Positions 50,982-59,342 of a DNA stretch of 64,000 nt are shown here, piece by piece. Numbering within the stretch: position 1 is the first letter of the stretch; each line of letters starts with the position of its first letter. Source of the stretch: an uncultured Candidatus Melainabacteria bacterium (GTDB lineage: Bacteria > Cyanobacteriota > Vampirovibrionia > Gastranaerophilales > Gastranaerophilaceae); assembly GCA_947364235.1 (NCBI GenBank), contig CANARY010000002.1, forward strand, positions 271,283 to 335,282. The letters run 5' to 3'. The notes beneath the pieces were generated by a model. That model was not told the DNA's origin and made no database searches. It saw only the letters and a program-made list of their open reading frames with translations. Made by a program: the position numbers and the translations under genes.

Positions 50982-52318
50982 GCTTCGAGAGTGCGTGAAA
51001 AATATTCCGGCGGAAGCCCGGCTTTTTCTTTTAAAGAGTTCAAGAAAATTTCTTTATCCGGCAGCTGTTCCCATACTACAGGCAGGTAAACTGCACGTTT
51101 GTCGCGTTCAATTAAGATAATGCCATGCGGGTAGATCTTTGAGAGTAAATCCCGCTCGTCTTTGAATTCTATTCTTTCAATTGACGATAATATTGAAACT
51201 GAAACCTGAAGCTTATCAAGTTCTTCCGGACTTAAAGGCTCAAACCTTGTATCTTGAAAAGCTGCGTTCTTAGCATTGTCAATTATATCAAGTATTAGAG
51301 GTTTAGTCGGGAAAATTGATCCAATACAGCCTCTAAGCTGTCCGTCATATTGAAGTGTAACAAACGAAGCTCCAAATTCAGTAAGTACTGTTGGTATGTT
51401 ATGCGGAACATACTCTTCATTGTTTATAGCAGAAAGAATACTTGCCTGGGCTGTTTCAAGCACATAATCGCGGCAGTATTTTTCGATAAAATCGTTTCTG
51501 GTATCCGTATATAAAAACCATGAACCGTAACCTACAACTCGTTCTTTGTCGTCGCTGATATCACCTGAGTTGTACATCTCAGCTCGAATCATAGTGCAGT
51601 CGTTGTTATTTGCAAAATCAACCAAACCTTTGATTCCTACAACTCCGCAAGCTTGAGCATTTTCAAGAAATCCGATTTTTCCTGTTTCTATGATTGTTGC
51701 TGTGTAAGTATCTATCTGCCTGCATTCCTGATGCGGGTAATAATGGCTTAAATCTGATGATATTACAAAAGACGAGTTTTCCCAGTAAGTTGCAATTAAA
51801 TCTGAAATCAATCTGTAGTCGCAATTTCCGGTAAGAATTGGTATAAGTTTAAACTTTCTGCCCATTTTTTTAAGGTTTTTAACAAAATCCACAGCGCTTT
51901 GTCTTTGCGGATAAAAAAGGTTCTGCAAAAATGGCAGCTGAACTTCGATTGAATGTTCTTTATCAAACGGTTCGTTGTCGATTGTGCATGGAAATTTTTC
52001 TGCAATTTCTTTTATAAGCTTATTATTTACTTCAATATTACCAAGAGGAGTTTCAAAGAAAGTATATTCTGGAAGCGCAATATTATTAAAGCTCATGTGA
52101 TGCGAAGGAGCTATTACAAAAATGTTTTCAGCTGGTTCTAAATATTGAAACCCTGCCATTGCAGCATGTCCTGAATACGCATAACCGGCATGAGGAACAA
52201 TTATAGCTTTGCTTTTGTAATCTATTTTGATATCTTGCTTATATGAGTTTAATACCGCATTAATCTCTTCCGGTTCGGCAGGATAAAAAATTCCTGAAAA
52301 ATCTGTTTGTTTATTCAT
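50936..52318 (-). CDS. AmmeMemoRadiSam AmrB-AmrA fusion (MEMO + AMMECR1 domains)
   Basis: 460 residues. The N-terminal MEMO1-like domain (1-270) has FYPAEPEEI, VPHAGYAYSGH, EHSIEVQLPFL and SSDLSHYY. The C-terminal AMMECR1 domain (about 285-455) has GASFVTLQYDGQLRGCIGS and PLSPEELDKLQVSVSIL. In many anaerobes these accompany a radical SAM protein (AmrS) in the AmmeMemoRadiSam system, whose reaction is unproven; no such gene is adjacent. The 18994 radical SAM protein is of another type. Confidence 0.9.
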   Translation of the reverse strand: MNKQTDFSGIFYPAEPEEINAVLNSYKQDIKIDYKSKAIIVPHAGYAYSGHAAMAGFQYLEPAENIFVIAPSHHMSFNNIALPEYTFFETPLGNIEVNNKLIKEIAEKFPCTIDNEPFDKEHSIEVQLPFLQNLFYPQRQSAVDFVKNLKKMGRKFKLIPILTGNCDYRLISDLIATYWENSSFVISSDLSHYYPHQECRQIDTYTATIIETGKIGFLENAQACGVVGIKGLVDFANNNDCTMIRAEMYNSGDISDDKERVVGYGSWFLYTDTRNDFIEKYCRDYVLETAQASILSAINNEEYVPHNIPTVLTEFGASFVTLQYDGQLRGCIGSIFPTKPLILDIIDNAKNAAFQDTRFEPLSPEELDKLQVSVSILSSIERIEFKDERDLLSKIYPHGIILIERDKRAVYLPVVWEQLPDKEIFLNSLKEKAGLPPEYFSRTLEAYKFDALYVSQLDAD

Positions 52319-52350
52319 AAAATAATTATAAAATAATTTTAATTTAATAG

Positions 52351-52374
52351 CAAAAAAATTTTTTACGGTTTTTT
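52351..52374 (+). repeat. 24-bp 5' UTR element, copy 2
   Basis: Exact copy of 42741-42764, eight bases before the ATG of the 52383 gene, preceded by an AT-rich segment with a TTTAAT -10 candidate. Confidence 0.6.
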
Positions 52375-52382
52375 ACAAAAAT

Positions 52383-52958
52383 ATGAACAATATGATTACA
52401 TTTAAAGGTTACAATAACATTATTACAAACAATATCAAGTTTGATAATCAGGGAAGCCGTCTGGCTTTTATTTCAATGCAGCTTAATGACGAAGGTGCAA
52501 AGGATTTGACAGAGTTTAGAGCAATAAATGAAATGTCTTTTACGGATACCAAAAATGATGTTCTAACAATGATGTATTCCAAGTTAGGACCAATGCCGGA
52601 CAGATTATTTTTCAATGAAAAATCTTTGTATCTTGGAGATGAATTATCTAAACTTCAGGAAGAATGCGGTGATACTTATAACTATAAACGAGAAGAAAAT
52701 GCATCAATGAAAGCCTATACGCTTATGGCAAGTTTGACTAAAAGAATGATGAATGATGCTACTTTTAAAGTCGATGAAGGTTTTTCGAAAGTTTATAGGG
52801 AACTTTTAATGTTCTTTTCAGAATCACTATCGAAAAATCCTATGCAGGTTAATGACATGCTTCAACAATGTGTATATTTTGGCGAACCACTGAAAAATAC
52901 AGCTTCTTTTTTTAATGATTTTATCAATATTAATATGAAAAAATTCTTTAAGCTTTAA
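52383..52958 (+). CDS. Hypothetical protein with N-terminal TFKG motif
   Basis: 191 residues; no family recognised. The N-terminus MNNMITFKGYNN carries an FKG-type motif. The rest is mixed alpha/beta (SRLAFISMQLNDEGAKDLTEF, then helices to FININMKKFFKL). No signal peptide or membrane helix. No Shine-Dalgarno is visible; the shared 24-bp element occupies the leader. Convergent with the TPR lipoprotein-like gene, four-base overlap. Confidence 0.75.
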   Translation: MNNMITFKGYNNIITNNIKFDNQGSRLAFISMQLNDEGAKDLTEFRAINEMSFTDTKNDVLTMMYSKLGPMPDRLFFNEKSLYLGDELSKLQEECGDTYNYKREENASMKAYTLMASLTKRMMNDATFKVDEGFSKVYRELLMFFSESLSKNPMQVNDMLQQCVYFGEPLKNTASFFNDFININMKKFFKL

Positions 52959-53506
52959 AGCTTGGCTGTGACTTCTTTTAAATATTGCCTTATTGCAGGA
53001 ATTATTAAGAGGTTAGGCTCTTCAGCGCAAAGTTCATCCAGAAGAATAATGCCTTTTCTTGCTTCTCCTGTTTGAATGTACAAAATTCCCAGAGTTATTT
53101 TGTCATAAGGGTTTTTGCAGCCGTAAAGCTCTTTGATTTTAGAGTTTGTTATTCCAAGGCTTTTGTAACATTCTGCCAGATTTTGATAGTACTTAAAATT
53201 CAGCCCGTAAAGCTTGATTGCGTCTTCAAAACAAACCCTTGCCATGTCTGGATAGCCGATAAACATATAAGTTTCACCGAGATTATTCTTAAATATTGCA
53301 GTTGCCTGAGTATTCGGGCTCAGCTGAATTGCAATTTTAAACTCTTGTATTGCTGCGTAATAAATTCTGTCTTTTAAATAGTTTAATCCGACATTGTTAT
53401 GAAAAAATGCGTCTTTTCCTGCGTCTATCGTGTACTTATAAGGTTTACGGTAGCCGGAGCAAAATAACATTATTAACAGTAAAAAAACTGAAACTAATTT
53501 TTTCAT
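52955..53506 (-). CDS. Secreted TPR protein, possible lipoprotein
   Basis: 183 residues. Signal sequence of hydrophobic type with MLFC at 13-16, a poor lipobox, so lipidation is only possible. Four TPR-like repeats follow (about 35-175; NNVGLNYLKDRIYYAAIQEFKIAI, NNLGETYMFIGYPDMARVCFEDAI). Third gene of a unit with the MBL hydrolase and metallophosphoesterase, with overlapping ends. Confidence 0.78.
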   Translation of the reverse strand: MKKLVSVFLLLIMLFCSGYRKPYKYTIDAGKDAFFHNNVGLNYLKDRIYYAAIQEFKIAIQLSPNTQATAIFKNNLGETYMFIGYPDMARVCFEDAIKLYGLNFKYYQNLAECYKSLGITNSKIKELYGCKNPYDKITLGILYIQTGEARKGIILLDELCAEEPNLLIIPAIRQYLKEVTAKL

Positions 53507-54432
53507 AATAAGCTGATTTCTAAACCTTCGTAAGCAAAAATTGCATCATCAGAAGCATATTCTTCCGCAAGTAAATCCAGTTTTTCATCATTATAACCCG
53601 GATCATAATGGAAGAATATCATTTGTTTTGCTCCGACCTGCTGTTTACAGTCTAGCGCCATTTCAAAAGTAGAATGTCCAAATCCTTGTTTTGGTACATA
53701 AATGCTCAAATAATCTTCTGTTGAATACTGCGCGTCGTGGATTAAGAGGTCGCATCCTTTTGCAAACTTAATAAGTTTCTTATCTCCTCCCGGGTAGCTT
53801 TCTTTATCTGTAGCGTAAACTAGAGTCTTGCCTTTGTAAGCAATTTTATAAATAAATACGCCGTTTTGAGGGTGAGCGTAAGATTTGTAACAGGTTATTA
53901 CAACATCATCTTCAGTAAAGTCGCCTTCTTTTAGCTCATTTACACGTACAATTTTTGGCATTTCTCCCTGTTTAAATATAATATAATTAGTTTCATTTAA
54001 ATCCATTATTCTTAAATCAGAAGCGATGTCTCCTAAATCAAGAGGGAATGATTTTGTGAATAATATTTTAGAAAGTTCATTTTCTAAAGTTTCGTTATAA
54101 TTGACTCCTCCGAGCATGCACATTCTGGTTGAAGCTAGGTGCGAAGGGCGGAAGAATGGAAAGCCTTGAATATGGTCAAGGTGAATATGGCTTAAAAGAA
54201 TTGTACATCTTACAGGAGTACGGTCGGTTATGGTTGTGCCTGACTCAATATATTTATGCATAAGTTCGTTTCCTAAACTGATGAGTCCTGTTCCTGCATC
54301 GAGAATTATAAGATGTTCTCCTGCGTGAACTTCAATGCAGGCTGTATTTCCGCCGTATTTTAGAAATTCTTTATTTGCAACCGGATAGCTTCCTCTAACT
54401 CCGCGAAATTTTATCTTAAATTCGTCTGCCAT
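53503..54432 (-). CDS. MBL-fold metallo-hydrolase
   Basis: 309 residues. RGVRGSYPV near 9, GGNTACIEV near 28 and the zinc motif LSHIHLDHIQG near 85-95, plus later Asp/His (HDAQYS and HSTFEMA). It resembles the cyclic-nucleotide phosphodiesterase or RNase Z-like branch of the beta-lactamase fold. No signal peptide; cytoplasmic. Overlaps both neighbours by one to four bases. Confidence 0.88.
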   Translation of the reverse strand: MADEFKIKFRGVRGSYPVANKEFLKYGGNTACIEVHAGEHLIILDAGTGLISLGNELMHKYIESGTTITDRTPVRCTILLSHIHLDHIQGFPFFRPSHLASTRMCMLGGVNYNETLENELSKILFTKSFPLDLGDIASDLRIMDLNETNYIIFKQGEMPKIVRVNELKEGDFTEDDVVITCYKSYAHPQNGVFIYKIAYKGKTLVYATDKESYPGGDKKLIKFAKGCDLLIHDAQYSTEDYLSIYVPKQGFGHSTFEMALDCKQQVGAKQMIFFHYDPGYNDEKLDLLAEEYASDDAIFAYEGLEISLL

Positions 54433-55406
54433 TATTCTTTCCTTCCTAGCTCAAAACTTGCGTTTCTGTCGCTTTCTTCTCCGTATAATTTTTCTGTACC
54501 CATTAACCTAAGCTTTGAACGGGTTTGAATGTCTTTTAAATTTGTTTCTTTTAAATAAACATCAACAAGAGTTCTGTTTTTATTAGAGTTGATATTGATT
54601 ACTCGAAATGCGTTAGGATAAGTAACAAGAGACGGGCATGCCACTACAAGCAAATTACCGTCCTGTTTAACTTTTGCAGCATGATAATGTCCTTGCAAAA
54701 CTACAACAGGGTTCTTATGCGATTTTAAAAGCTTACGCACTTCATATTCGTTAACCATTTTGTGGTTAGGACTTGTAAACGGTTCAATAACAGGAACATG
54801 AGTGCATACTACAATAACGTCTTTTGAATGTGTGTCAAGTTCTTCTTTTAACCACATAAATTGTTCGTTTGAAATCTCGCCGTTTGTCGTGATTTTGTAA
54901 TCAATAATTGAGTCAAGGCAAATTACACGGTATCCTTTTTTAGGAGTGAATGCGTAATATATATTCTTTTGGTTCATATTATCGTTGCATTCAGCAAGAA
55001 CTTCAATAAATTTTTTCTTTGTCAAAGGTCCGTCAATACTTATATCATGGTTTCCGTCAATTGCATACCAGGGATAAATGAGGTTTTGAGCATGGTTGGT
55101 GAATTTTCTCAATTCATCTGTCTTAGGCTTATTTATTAAATCTCCTGTAAACATTACAAAATCGTAAGGGCCTGAGGTATTTATTTGAAATATAACATCA
55201 TCAAGCAGCTCGCCGGATTTTTTTAAAAATTTATAAGATGTGTTTTCTTCGAAAGAAGAAAAATGTGCGTCACTGACCTGCGCAATTCGTAAATTATTAT
55301 TCGCAGCAGTACATACCTGTGAACCGATAACACAGGCAGCTGCTATTGTTAATACAAAATTAACAAGTTTTGAAAAAAATGATTCCTTCTTCTTATAACG
55401 TTTCAT
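54432..55406 (-). CDS. Membrane-anchored calcineurin-like metallophosphoesterase
   Basis: 324 residues. A basic N-terminus and one hydrophobic segment (about 13-34) serve as anchor or signal peptide. The phosphoesterase motifs are all present: VSDAHF (DxH), FTGDL, DGNHD, CTHVP and QGHYH. It hydrolyses phosphomonoesters or diesters, facing the periplasm by this topology. First gene of the three-gene unit; no direct substrate clue. Short leader with TATAAA eight bases upstream of the ATG. Confidence 0.88.
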   Translation of the reverse strand: MKRYKKKESFFSKLVNFVLTIAAACVIGSQVCTAANNNLRIAQVSDAHFSSFEENTSYKFLKKSGELLDDVIFQINTSGPYDFVMFTGDLINKPKTDELRKFTNHAQNLIYPWYAIDGNHDISIDGPLTKKKFIEVLAECNDNMNQKNIYYAFTPKKGYRVICLDSIIDYKITTNGEISNEQFMWLKEELDTHSKDVIVVCTHVPVIEPFTSPNHKMVNEYEVRKLLKSHKNPVVVLQGHYHAAKVKQDGNLLVVACPSLVTYPNAFRVININSNKNRTLVDVYLKETNLKDIQTRSKLRLMGTEKLYGEESDRNASFELGRKE

Positions 55407-55468
55407 TGTTTCTATTTATAATAATCTAAATTGCTTATCTTCGCAAGAAAATTATTCATCAGGGTTAC

Positions 55469-55497
55469 TTGTGCATGTTTAATCTTGGTGTTAAAGT
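55469..55497 (+). promoter_or_regulatory. gshB promoter, probably leaderless
   Basis: TTGTGC (55469-55474), 17-base spacer, TAAAGT (55492-55497), then six bases to the ATG at 55504. Confidence 0.45.
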
Positions 55498-55503
55498 TGT
55501 CGT

Positions 55504-56457
55504 ATGAAGAGAATATTATTTATTATTGATAAAATTGAGTTAAAATATTTTGAGTTTAATAATCTGGTTACAAATTTTTGGCTGATTAAAGAATTTTTAG
55601 AGCAAGGATGTGAAGTTTTTATTACTACGATTCCTAATCTTTCTTTGAATGGTGATACAGCTTATGCAAAGTGCTATGAGGCGTTTGCTGCAGACGGTAA
55701 TATTTTTTATAAAAACGTAAAAATCGAAAAACAGATTAATGATTTTGAACTAGTTATGTTTAGACCAGACCCGCCTGTAGATATTGATTATATTAATGCT
55801 ACTTATATTTTTGATTTTGTAACAAAGCCTATTGTAATTAACTCTCCGTCTGCAATTAGAGATTTTAACGAAAAGCTTCACAGCGTATATTTTAAAGACT
55901 TAATGTCTCCAAATATCGTAACGGCTTCACTTGATGAGATTGAAGAATTTTTATCTCATTATAAACAAATCGTTTTAAAACCTTTAAATCGCTGTTTCGG
56001 CTCAGGAGTTATGTACTTGTACGAAGGCGACCCTAATACAAGAACAATAATCAATACCATGACAAATAATGAAACCACTCTTGTTATGGTACAGCAGTTC
56101 ATTCCAGCAGTAAAGAAAGGTGATACACGAGTTCTGACTCTGGGTGATAGAGTGCTTAAATATTGCGTGAAAAAGCTTCCGACTGGTGATGATTTTAAAT
56201 TTAATACTCATAATGACGACTTTATTGTCAAATCTGAAATTACTGAAGATGAGCTTGAAAAATTTATTCCTGTTGCAAAAAAACTTAACAGTTTGGGGAT
56301 TTCTATGGCAGGACTTGACGTTATTGATGGGAAAATAATAGAAGTCAATGTTACAAGTCCATGCTATTTTATCAAAGAAATTAATAACTTATATGGTATT
56401 CAGCTGGAAAAAGAGGTTTGCAATTTTCTGTTGACTCATGCCTTGTTATCCTTATAA
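55504..56457 (+). CDS. gshB: Glutathione synthetase (prokaryotic GshB)
   Basis: 317 residues. GshB N-domain (MKRILFIIDKIE), MFRPDPPVD near 83, the ATP-grasp region IVLKPLNRCFGSGV near 158 and the closing DVIDGKIIEVNVTSP near 280. Joins Gly to gamma-glutamyl-cysteine. No gshA in view. Monocistronic by spacing. Confidence 0.9.
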   Translation: MKRILFIIDKIELKYFEFNNLVTNFWLIKEFLEQGCEVFITTIPNLSLNGDTAYAKCYEAFAADGNIFYKNVKIEKQINDFELVMFRPDPPVDIDYINATYIFDFVTKPIVINSPSAIRDFNEKLHSVYFKDLMSPNIVTASLDEIEEFLSHYKQIVLKPLNRCFGSGVMYLYEGDPNTRTIINTMTNNETTLVMVQQFIPAVKKGDTRVLTLGDRVLKYCVKKLPTGDDFKFNTHNDDFIVKSEITEDELEKFIPVAKKLNSLGISMAGLDVIDGKIIEVNVTSPCYFIKEINNLYGIQLEKEVCNFLLTHALLSL

Positions 56458-56555
56458 AAATATTGTATAATTCAATTAGATGATGGATATTAAGTTTTAG
56501 TGTCCGGTGTATAGTGTTAATAAGTTATAATGTAATTTAAATAAGAAGGATGATT

Positions 56556-57308
56556 ATGAAAAAGCACATTTTGGTATTATTAAGCGTTTTGATATGTTCT
56601 GCAAGTATTGCAATGGTTGATGCGAAAACAGCAGCAACTCCTGAAGTTAATCAAGCAATAAAAATGTATAAATCGCAAAACTATGCTCTATGTTATAAAA
56701 CATTAAAAGATGTAACTGAAAAAGATCCTTCAAACGCATTGGCGTACTATTATTTAGCTATGTCTGCAGCTCAGATGGGTAAAAGGGAAGAAGCTATAGA
56801 AAATTATACAAAAGTTCTCAGCTTATCTCCTGGCGGCCAGCTTTATAAATACGCTGATAAAGGCAGAAATTGTTTGACATCGCCTGAAAGATGTCATGAA
56901 GACGAAAATGTTGATGAATTTGATGAATTTGTTAAAAAACCTTACGGTTCAGGTTTCTCAGAAGCAGCAAGAAGTGATTATGAAAAACATAAAATTGAAA
57001 ACTTAATGCGTGAGATGAATAGAAAAAATGACATTGAGCCGCAAAAGTTTAAAAACTACAAAGATTTTTCCAGCGAAGCTCCAACAAACGATGAAATTGT
57101 AGCTGCTTTAAGAGTTCTTCAGCGTGCAGGTTTAAGCAGTACTGTTCTTGGCGGCAGCAATATGTCTGAGCTTTCAATGCTAACAGGAGGAAATCAAAAT
57201 AATAATGACATGCTGCTAAATATGCTGACTGGAAGAAACAGCGATTCTGCATTGAGTCCTCAAGTTATACAATCTTTATTGACTAATCAAATGTCAATTG
57301 GTTTTTAG
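56556..57308 (+). CDS. Secreted TPR protein upstream of fliW
   Basis: 250 residues from the ATG at 56556, five bases after AGAAGGA; the ATG at 56550 lies within that site. Signal peptide MKKHILVLLSVLICSASIAMVDA, two TPRs (about 30-100), a charged linker, then an Asn/Met-rich C-terminus (SMLTGGNQNNNDML). Function unknown; it leads a run of four closely spaced genes with fliW and csrA, so a motility-linked envelope role is possible. Confidence 0.8.
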   Translation: MKKHILVLLSVLICSASIAMVDAKTAATPEVNQAIKMYKSQNYALCYKTLKDVTEKDPSNALAYYYLAMSAAQMGKREEAIENYTKVLSLSPGGQLYKYADKGRNCLTSPERCHEDENVDEFDEFVKKPYGSGFSEAARSDYEKHKIENLMREMNRKNDIEPQKFKNYKDFSSEAPTNDEIVAALRVLQRAGLSSTVLGGSNMSELSMLTGGNQNNNDMLLNMLTGRNSDSALSPQVIQSLLTNQMSIGF

Positions 57309-57319
57309 AAAGTACGATA

Positions 57320-57751
57320 ATGAAGTTAAACACAGTAAGATTTGGTGAAGTTGATATTGATGAGTCACGTATATTCAATTTTGCCATGCCGTTAATAGGG
57401 TTTGATGACAGAACAAAGTTTGTGATTATTGAACCTAATCAAGATGCATTGTTCAAGTGGCTGCAGTCAGTGGATGATCCAGCTCTGGCTTTTCCTATAA
57501 TATCTGTTTCTGCGCTGAATTTTGACTATACTATTGATATTCCGGACAATGTAGTGGAAGCTTTGAATATTACAAACATTGAAAGCCTTCTGGTTATGAA
57601 TATTACTTCTATACCTCAAGATGATCCAAAAGGTACTACAATTAACCTTCTTGCTCCGGTGATATTTAATCTTGATACTCAAACAGCAGGTCAAGTTGTG
57701 CTTTCCGGCTCCGGATATGATATAAGCTACCCTATGTTTAAAAATAATTAA
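57320..57751 (+). CDS. fliW: Flagellar assembly factor FliW
   Basis: 143 residues, normal for FliW: TVRFGEVDIDESRIFNFAMPLIGFDD, the FKWLQSVDDPALAFP core and NLLAPVIFN. FliW binds flagellin and, when free, antagonises CsrA. csrA follows 18 bases later, the common order in bacteria with this partner switch. No flagellin gene is in the window. Confidence 0.95.
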   Translation: MKLNTVRFGEVDIDESRIFNFAMPLIGFDDRTKFVIIEPNQDALFKWLQSVDDPALAFPIISVSALNFDYTIDIPDNVVEALNITNIESLLVMNITSIPQDDPKGTTINLLAPVIFNLDTQTAGQVVLSGSGYDISYPMFKNN

Positions 57752-57769
57752 TAGATTTTAAGGAATAAA

Positions 57770-58117
57770 ATGCTTGTAATTACTAGAAAAAACGGTCAAA
57801 AAATAATGATTAACGACAATATTGAAATAACTATTGTTGAAGCTAAAAATGGGGTTTGCAAGGTTGCGATAAAAGCTGATAAAGATGTTAAGATTTATCG
57901 TGAAGAGATTTACTTGCAAATAAAAGTAGCTAACTTAATCGGAAAAAATACCAACACTTCTGCCGTTGATTCTGTTTCTAATTTGATTAAAAGCGGGACT
58001 GTTCTTAATGACAATGCAGCTTCAATTCTGTCTGGAGAAGAAGAGGTTGTAGTTGATGAAGCAAGCAAAATTACTAAAAATTCTATAAGAATTAACAAAA
58101 AAAATGCTGACTCTTAA
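57770..58117 (+). CDS. csrA: Carbon storage regulator CsrA with extended C-terminus
   Basis: 115 residues versus 60-75 usual. The first ~60 are a clear CsrA fold: MLVITRKNGQKIMINDNIEI and KIYREEIYLQI with the RNA-binding Arg. Residues ~62-115 are an extra polar tail (SAVDSVSNLIKSG, EEEVVVDEASK). In FliW-regulated CsrA proteins the C-terminal extension is what FliW contacts, so a long tail is consistent with the neighbouring fliW. The 3' end overlaps the next gene by 14 bases. Confidence 0.94.
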   Translation: MLVITRKNGQKIMINDNIEITIVEAKNGVCKVAIKADKDVKIYREEIYLQIKVANLIGKNTNTSAVDSVSNLIKSGTVLNDNAASILSGEEEVVVDEASKITKNSIRINKKNADS

Positions 58118-58685
58118 CCAAGATAAATTTTTCTTTTTTTATGATGATTGCTCTTGTGTTAAATTTCTGCCGGGTTCAATAGAGCATGCTTATCTTGCTG
58201 TTTTAAATGATGATTTAGAAACAGCCGAAAATATTTTTAAAAAATTAGATTCGCCGCGTGCAAAATGGGGCAGGGTTCTTGTTTGTATTTTGCGAGGTTT
58301 TTTAAAAGAGCTTCCAACTTATTTTGAAATAAGAAATTTTTTAGAGATTGATTTAGATTTGTTTTTAAAAAATGAGAAACTTGAATATGTCGAACAGATT
58401 TTAGGTTCTCTTGAAATTCTTTCAGCTATTAATCAAGAAGTTTATAAGTATGCAGCAAGGGTCATTTATATTAATAAGCTGTATTCTGCTTCTTTAAAAT
58501 ATTTAGAAAAATCAAAAAAAATATACTATAATGATGCAGAGCTTCATTTTTTATTAGCAAGGTATTATTTAAGAGTAAATGATTGTGAAGAAGCTTTGTT
58601 TTATATTAATGAGTGCATGAGATTGATTCCGGATTATTATCCGGCTATTGTTCTAAAAGAAAAAATTGAAGAACAATGGATTTGA
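58104..58685 (+). CDS. TPR-like hypothetical protein in the csrA operon
   Basis: 193 residues. Helical repeats throughout; clearest are AYLAVLNDDLETAENIFKKL near 29-48 and ELHFLLARYYLRVNDCEEALFYINEC near 147-172. Start inside csrA (14-base overlap) implies coupling. It has no signal peptide. Its position suggests a role in the motility circuit; no motif shows it. Confidence 0.8.
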   Translation: MLTLNQDKFFFFYDDCSCVKFLPGSIEHAYLAVLNDDLETAENIFKKLDSPRAKWGRVLVCILRGFLKELPTYFEIRNFLEIDLDLFLKNEKLEYVEQILGSLEILSAINQEVYKYAARVIYINKLYSASLKYLEKSKKIYYNDAELHFLLARYYLRVNDCEEALFYINECMRLIPDYYPAIVLKEKIEEQWI

Positions 58686-58694
58686 TAGTATAAT
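58666..58694 (+). promoter_or_regulatory. Promoter of the 58702 gene, probably leaderless
   Basis: TTGAAG (58666-58671), 17-base spacer, consensus TATAAT (58689-58694), then seven bases to the ATG at 58702. It lies across the end of the previous gene. Confidence 0.6.
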
Positions 58695-58701
58695 ATTTTC
58701 T

Positions 58702-59307
58702 ATGGGTGAAAATAACTTCTTTTTAGGAAATAATGATAAAACTAATTTTGGCGGCTCAGAACCATTGAGGCGTCTAAACGACTATGATTACAATATTTTA
58801 AAAGAAGATGCTTATAAAGATATTTCTAATGAGCTTTTTAAGCTGGAATATAAAATTTCCAGATTAGAAGAAGAGTTGAAAACGCTTGATTCTCAAATCC
58901 AATCTGCAAGAGATATAAGCGATTATGATACGATTGAAGTTCTTTCTAATAGAAAACGACTTTTGCAAGATGATTTAGAGGGGCTGGTTGAAATTTACAA
59001 TGATAAAAGTCTTTCTGCAAAGATTTCCGGCGGAATTTTTAATGTTTTTAAAGATAAATTTAATGGGTTAAATAATGCATTTAATTCTTTAAAAGATACG
59101 ATAATTTCTAATCTGCCTGGTAAGTTTTCGACGGTAGCAGAGTTGAAACAATCTTTAAATAAGCTTGAAAGTATTAATAAAAATGTTGATGAGCTGATGA
59201 CAATGCGGACACCTTACGGCGAAGCTGGAGATAAATATGAACAGCTTTCTAAATATATTGCCCGAGCAAATATGATTCAAGCACAAATTTCTCGTTCATT
59301 AAAGTAG
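58702..59307 (+). CDS. Coiled-coil hypothetical protein
   Basis: 201 residues from the ATG at 58702; the frame also has a TTG at 58666 that coincides with the -35 box and is rejected. The N-terminal ~25 residues are polar, followed by a coiled coil (about 35-95; LFKLEYKISRLEEELKTLDSQIQ, RKRLLQDDLEGLVEIY) and a helical C-terminus. No signal peptide or membrane helix. Function unknown; the leaderless promoter separates it from the csrA unit. Confidence 0.75.
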   Translation: MGENNFFLGNNDKTNFGGSEPLRRLNDYDYNILKEDAYKDISNELFKLEYKISRLEEELKTLDSQIQSARDISDYDTIEVLSNRKRLLQDDLEGLVEIYNDKSLSAKISGGIFNVFKDKFNGLNNAFNSLKDTIISNLPGKFSTVAELKQSLNKLESINKNVDELMTMRTPYGEAGDKYEQLSKYIARANMIQAQISRSLK

Positions 59308-59342
59308 CAAATTATTTTGGTTTATGTTAGAGTAAACCTATT

